A DNA stretch of 13,771 nucleotides from Bacteroidales bacterium (GTDB lineage Bacteria > Bacteroidota > Bacteroidia > Bacteroidales > Muribaculaceae), in contig CAADVV010000168.1 in assembly GCA_900752535.1 (NCBI GenBank), forward strand, positions 1-13,771, in the 5' to 3' direction. The notes beneath the pieces are model-generated. The model searched no databases. It had not been told where the DNA came from and was given only the letters and a program-made list of their open reading frames with translations. Positions 12,669 through 13,771 of this stretch are shown piece by piece (the stretch's first letter is position 1; every line of letters begins with the position of its first letter). Both the position numbers and the translations under genes were made by a program.

Positions 12669-12947
12669 TTATTTTAATGGTATATTACGTCCGTGTTCAT
12701 TGAGGTACTCCATGATGCGCTTCGCTTCCTCGTGCGAGGCTTGGTTTCGTTCGTCATAGTGCCGCGTTTCGTCCGCCATGACCTTGATACACGCCTTAAT
12801 CAGGCGATACAGGCTTTGCTGAAGCGTGGGGTGCATGTCGGGGATTGCCGCTGCGAACCGTTCGGGGTTGAAACTGAAACTGAAACTGTTTACCGCCATT
12901 TCCCAGTCTTTGGCGAGGCGGTATTCTTTGCTTTCTTTAATGTCCAT
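12669..12947 (-). CDS. Small unknown helical protein
   Basis: 92 residues from ATG 12945-12947 (MDIKESKEYRLAKDWEMAVN), mostly helical and charged, ending YLNEHGRNIPLK. The run SFSFSF is encoded by a perfect 6-bp triplication (12869-12886). An upstream in-frame ATG at 12975-12977 would overlap the preceding gene; the later one is chosen because it sits 11 bp after that gene's stop and has the usual spacing. It is not recognised as a known family. It is part of the four-gene minus-strand run. Confidence 0.72.
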   Translation of the reverse strand: MDIKESKEYRLAKDWEMAVNSFSFSFNPERFAAAIPDMHPTLQQSLYRLIKACIKVMADETRHYDERNQASHEEAKRIMEYLNEHGRNIPLK

Positions 12948-12958
12948 ATTCTTGAATT

Positions 12959-13156
12959 TTAATAGTTCTCGTTGCATATTTTGTCAAGTTCCCTAATTAT
13001 GGGTGTCACCTCTTTTCCTGTAAGCCTTTCTATGTCATACAGCAAATGCTCCAAGCGGTCATACGCCTTTTCTCCCGCTTTTGTAAATTCTCCGGTGCTG
13101 TCGAATGCGTTACCTTCACACCCCAGTTCTTGCAATAATTCTTCTAATGTCTTCAT
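12959..13156 (-). CDS. Small unknown helical protein, first gene of the minus-strand run
   Basis: 65 residues from ATG 13154-13156: MKTLEELLQELGCEGNAFDS, then FTKAGEKAYDRLEHLLYDIE and EVTPIIRELDKICNENY. It is two or three charged helices with no known motif. The frame stays open upstream to an ATG at 13319-13321, but the added residues are low in secondary-structure signal, rich in Pro/Lys/Arg, and lie in a G/C-rich stretch of different composition; the start at 13156, preceded by an A-rich leader, is preferred. It would lead the operon that ends at the terminator near 11948. Confidence 0.65.
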   Translation of the reverse strand: MKTLEELLQELGCEGNAFDSTGEFTKAGEKAYDRLEHLLYDIERLTGKEVTPIIRELDKICNENY

Positions 13157-13525
13157 TTGTTGAATTTTTAATGATTGTTTTTCTTTCCCTCTGCTCGGCT
13201 TCCTTGTTACCGGAGCCGCTTCGGGTTTTATGGTGCTTTCCGGGGCTGGCGAAAAAGCCCTTTCCGACGTTTTTTCTTGCCAATTACGCTTCGTAGAAGG
13301 AAGAATTTGCAAGAAATGCACTTCAAAACGACGGAATCAGGCGCGACAGCCCATATTTGCACCGATAAAAACCGATGCGGCGACGGACAGGAAAGCCAGA
13401 CGGAAGAGAATATGGAAACCTGAAAGCAATAGAAAAGGACGACTGGAAGCTAAAAAAGAGAATTATATATCTATATATGGATAATTGTTGCTATATTTGC
13501 ATATAAATAGTGATATATTGATATT
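13157..13525. promoter_or_regulatory. Divergent intergenic region with the promoter of the HipB-like gene
   Basis: Between two diverging genes. 13190-13340 is G/C-rich and without convincing coding signal; 13440-13525 is strongly A/T-rich. On the plus strand TATATTTG (13492-13499) is a TAnnTTTG box 26 bp before the ATG at 13526, within TATATTTGCAT, the same core seen at 1901 and 1922. No clear TTTG lies 19 bp upstream. No convincing -7 box for the minus-strand operon was found. Confidence 0.5.
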
Positions 13526-13771
13526 ATGGAAGCAACGAACTATACCACAAACAGCGATATGCTGACGCTTCTGGCGTTGCGTGTCAAGGAGTACCGTCTG
13601 GCAGCTCGCATGAGCCAGAAGGAGCTGGCCGAACAGTCGGGCGTGAGCCAGACGACAATCAGCCATTTTGAACAGGGGGTCAGCCGTAACCTGACCTTGG
13701 CCAATTTCATCTCCCTGCTGCGTGCGCTCGGTCAGGAAGAACGGCTCCCCCACAAGCTGCCGCCAACATCC
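13526..13771 (+). CDS. HipB-like XRE antitoxin/regulator, 3' truncated by the window
   Basis: 82 residues run to the window edge without a stop. Residues ~15-72 are a Cro/C1-type helix-turn-helix: ALRVKEYRLAARMSQKELAE, SGVSQTTISHFEQG, then LTLANFISLLRALGQEE. The full protein in this family is about 100 residues and is usually followed by a HipA-type kinase toxin, which would lie just beyond the window. The N-terminal leader MEATNYTTNSDM is typical of the Bacteroides version, by recall. Start ATG 13526 is 26 bp after a -7 box. Alternative: a stand-alone ICE regulator; without the next gene this cannot be settled. Confidence 0.83.
   Translation, partial: MEATNYTTNSDMLTLLALRVKEYRLAARMSQKELAEQSGVSQTTISHFEQGVSRNLTLANFISLLRALGQEERLPHKLPPTS

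Noticed and set aside
12869..12886. Three TGAAAC repeats as a phase-variable tract
   Set aside because: A 6-bp unit keeps the reading frame, so changes in number would only alter a short Ser-Phe run.
13157..13321. N-terminal extension of the first small minus-strand gene to ATG 13321
   Set aside because: The added part is Pro/Lys/Arg-rich with no fold signal and different base composition; the ATG at 13156 has better context. Not fully excluded.

Overview
The window looks like part of an integrative and conjugative element (CTnDOT-like conjugative transposon) of a Bacteroidales bacterium (Bacteroides, Parabacteroides or Alistipes type). Three things point there: a MobC-type coupling protein of the Bacteroides kind, repeated TAnnTTTG -7 boxes ahead of genes (the Bacteroidetes promoter signature), and several small ICE-type genes of unknown function. 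No integrase, att site, tRNA, rRNA or CRISPR array is visible.

Layout. (1) 1-1548: the 3' end of a group II intron (domains V and VI) runs straight into the 3' exon of mobC, so the coupling-protein gene is split by an intron. (2) 1549-3720: a scar region with a terminator, a minus-strand winged-helix fragment, a frameshifted XRE regulator, and an AlbA_2/HATPase-type ATP-binding protein. That last gene carries exactly three copies of a 13-bp tandem repeat, which put its C-terminal winged-helix domain out of frame. (3) 3722-4956, minus strand: an AraC-family activator followed by a chimeric relic joining a RibD/DHFR-like piece to an alpha/beta-hydrolase tail. (4) 5088-11764, plus strand: a seven-gene cluster divergent from araC. 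It encodes an exported tandem carboxymuconolactone-decarboxylase/alpha-beta-hydrolase fusion, a Tat-exported aldo/keto reductase, an esterase-713-like lipoprotein, a Tat-exported DUF6282-type metal hydrolase, an exported flavodoxin, TatA and TatC. (5) 11861-13156: terminators and a minus-strand run of four small unknown genes. (6) 13157-13771: a promoter region and the start of a HipB-like XRE antitoxin gene that runs off the window.

The most interesting unit is the araC-to-tatC cluster. It contains two Tat-signal enzymes and its own two-gene Tat translocase, so it appears to be a self-contained export-and-catalysis module for the periplasm or outer envelope carried on a mobile element. Two nearly identical 35-bp blocks lie before the first two genes. 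Each holds two AAATTG half-sites 21 bp apart, at exactly the same distance from a TAnnTTTG box and without a recognisable -33 box. This is the architecture expected for two AraC-activated promoters. A further half-site in reverse orientation lies nearer araC. The substrate is unknown; the enzyme set (lactone/ester hydrolysis, carbonyl reduction, flavin electron carrier) suggests processing or detoxification of a lactone, ester or carbonyl compound outside the cytoplasm, which is inference.
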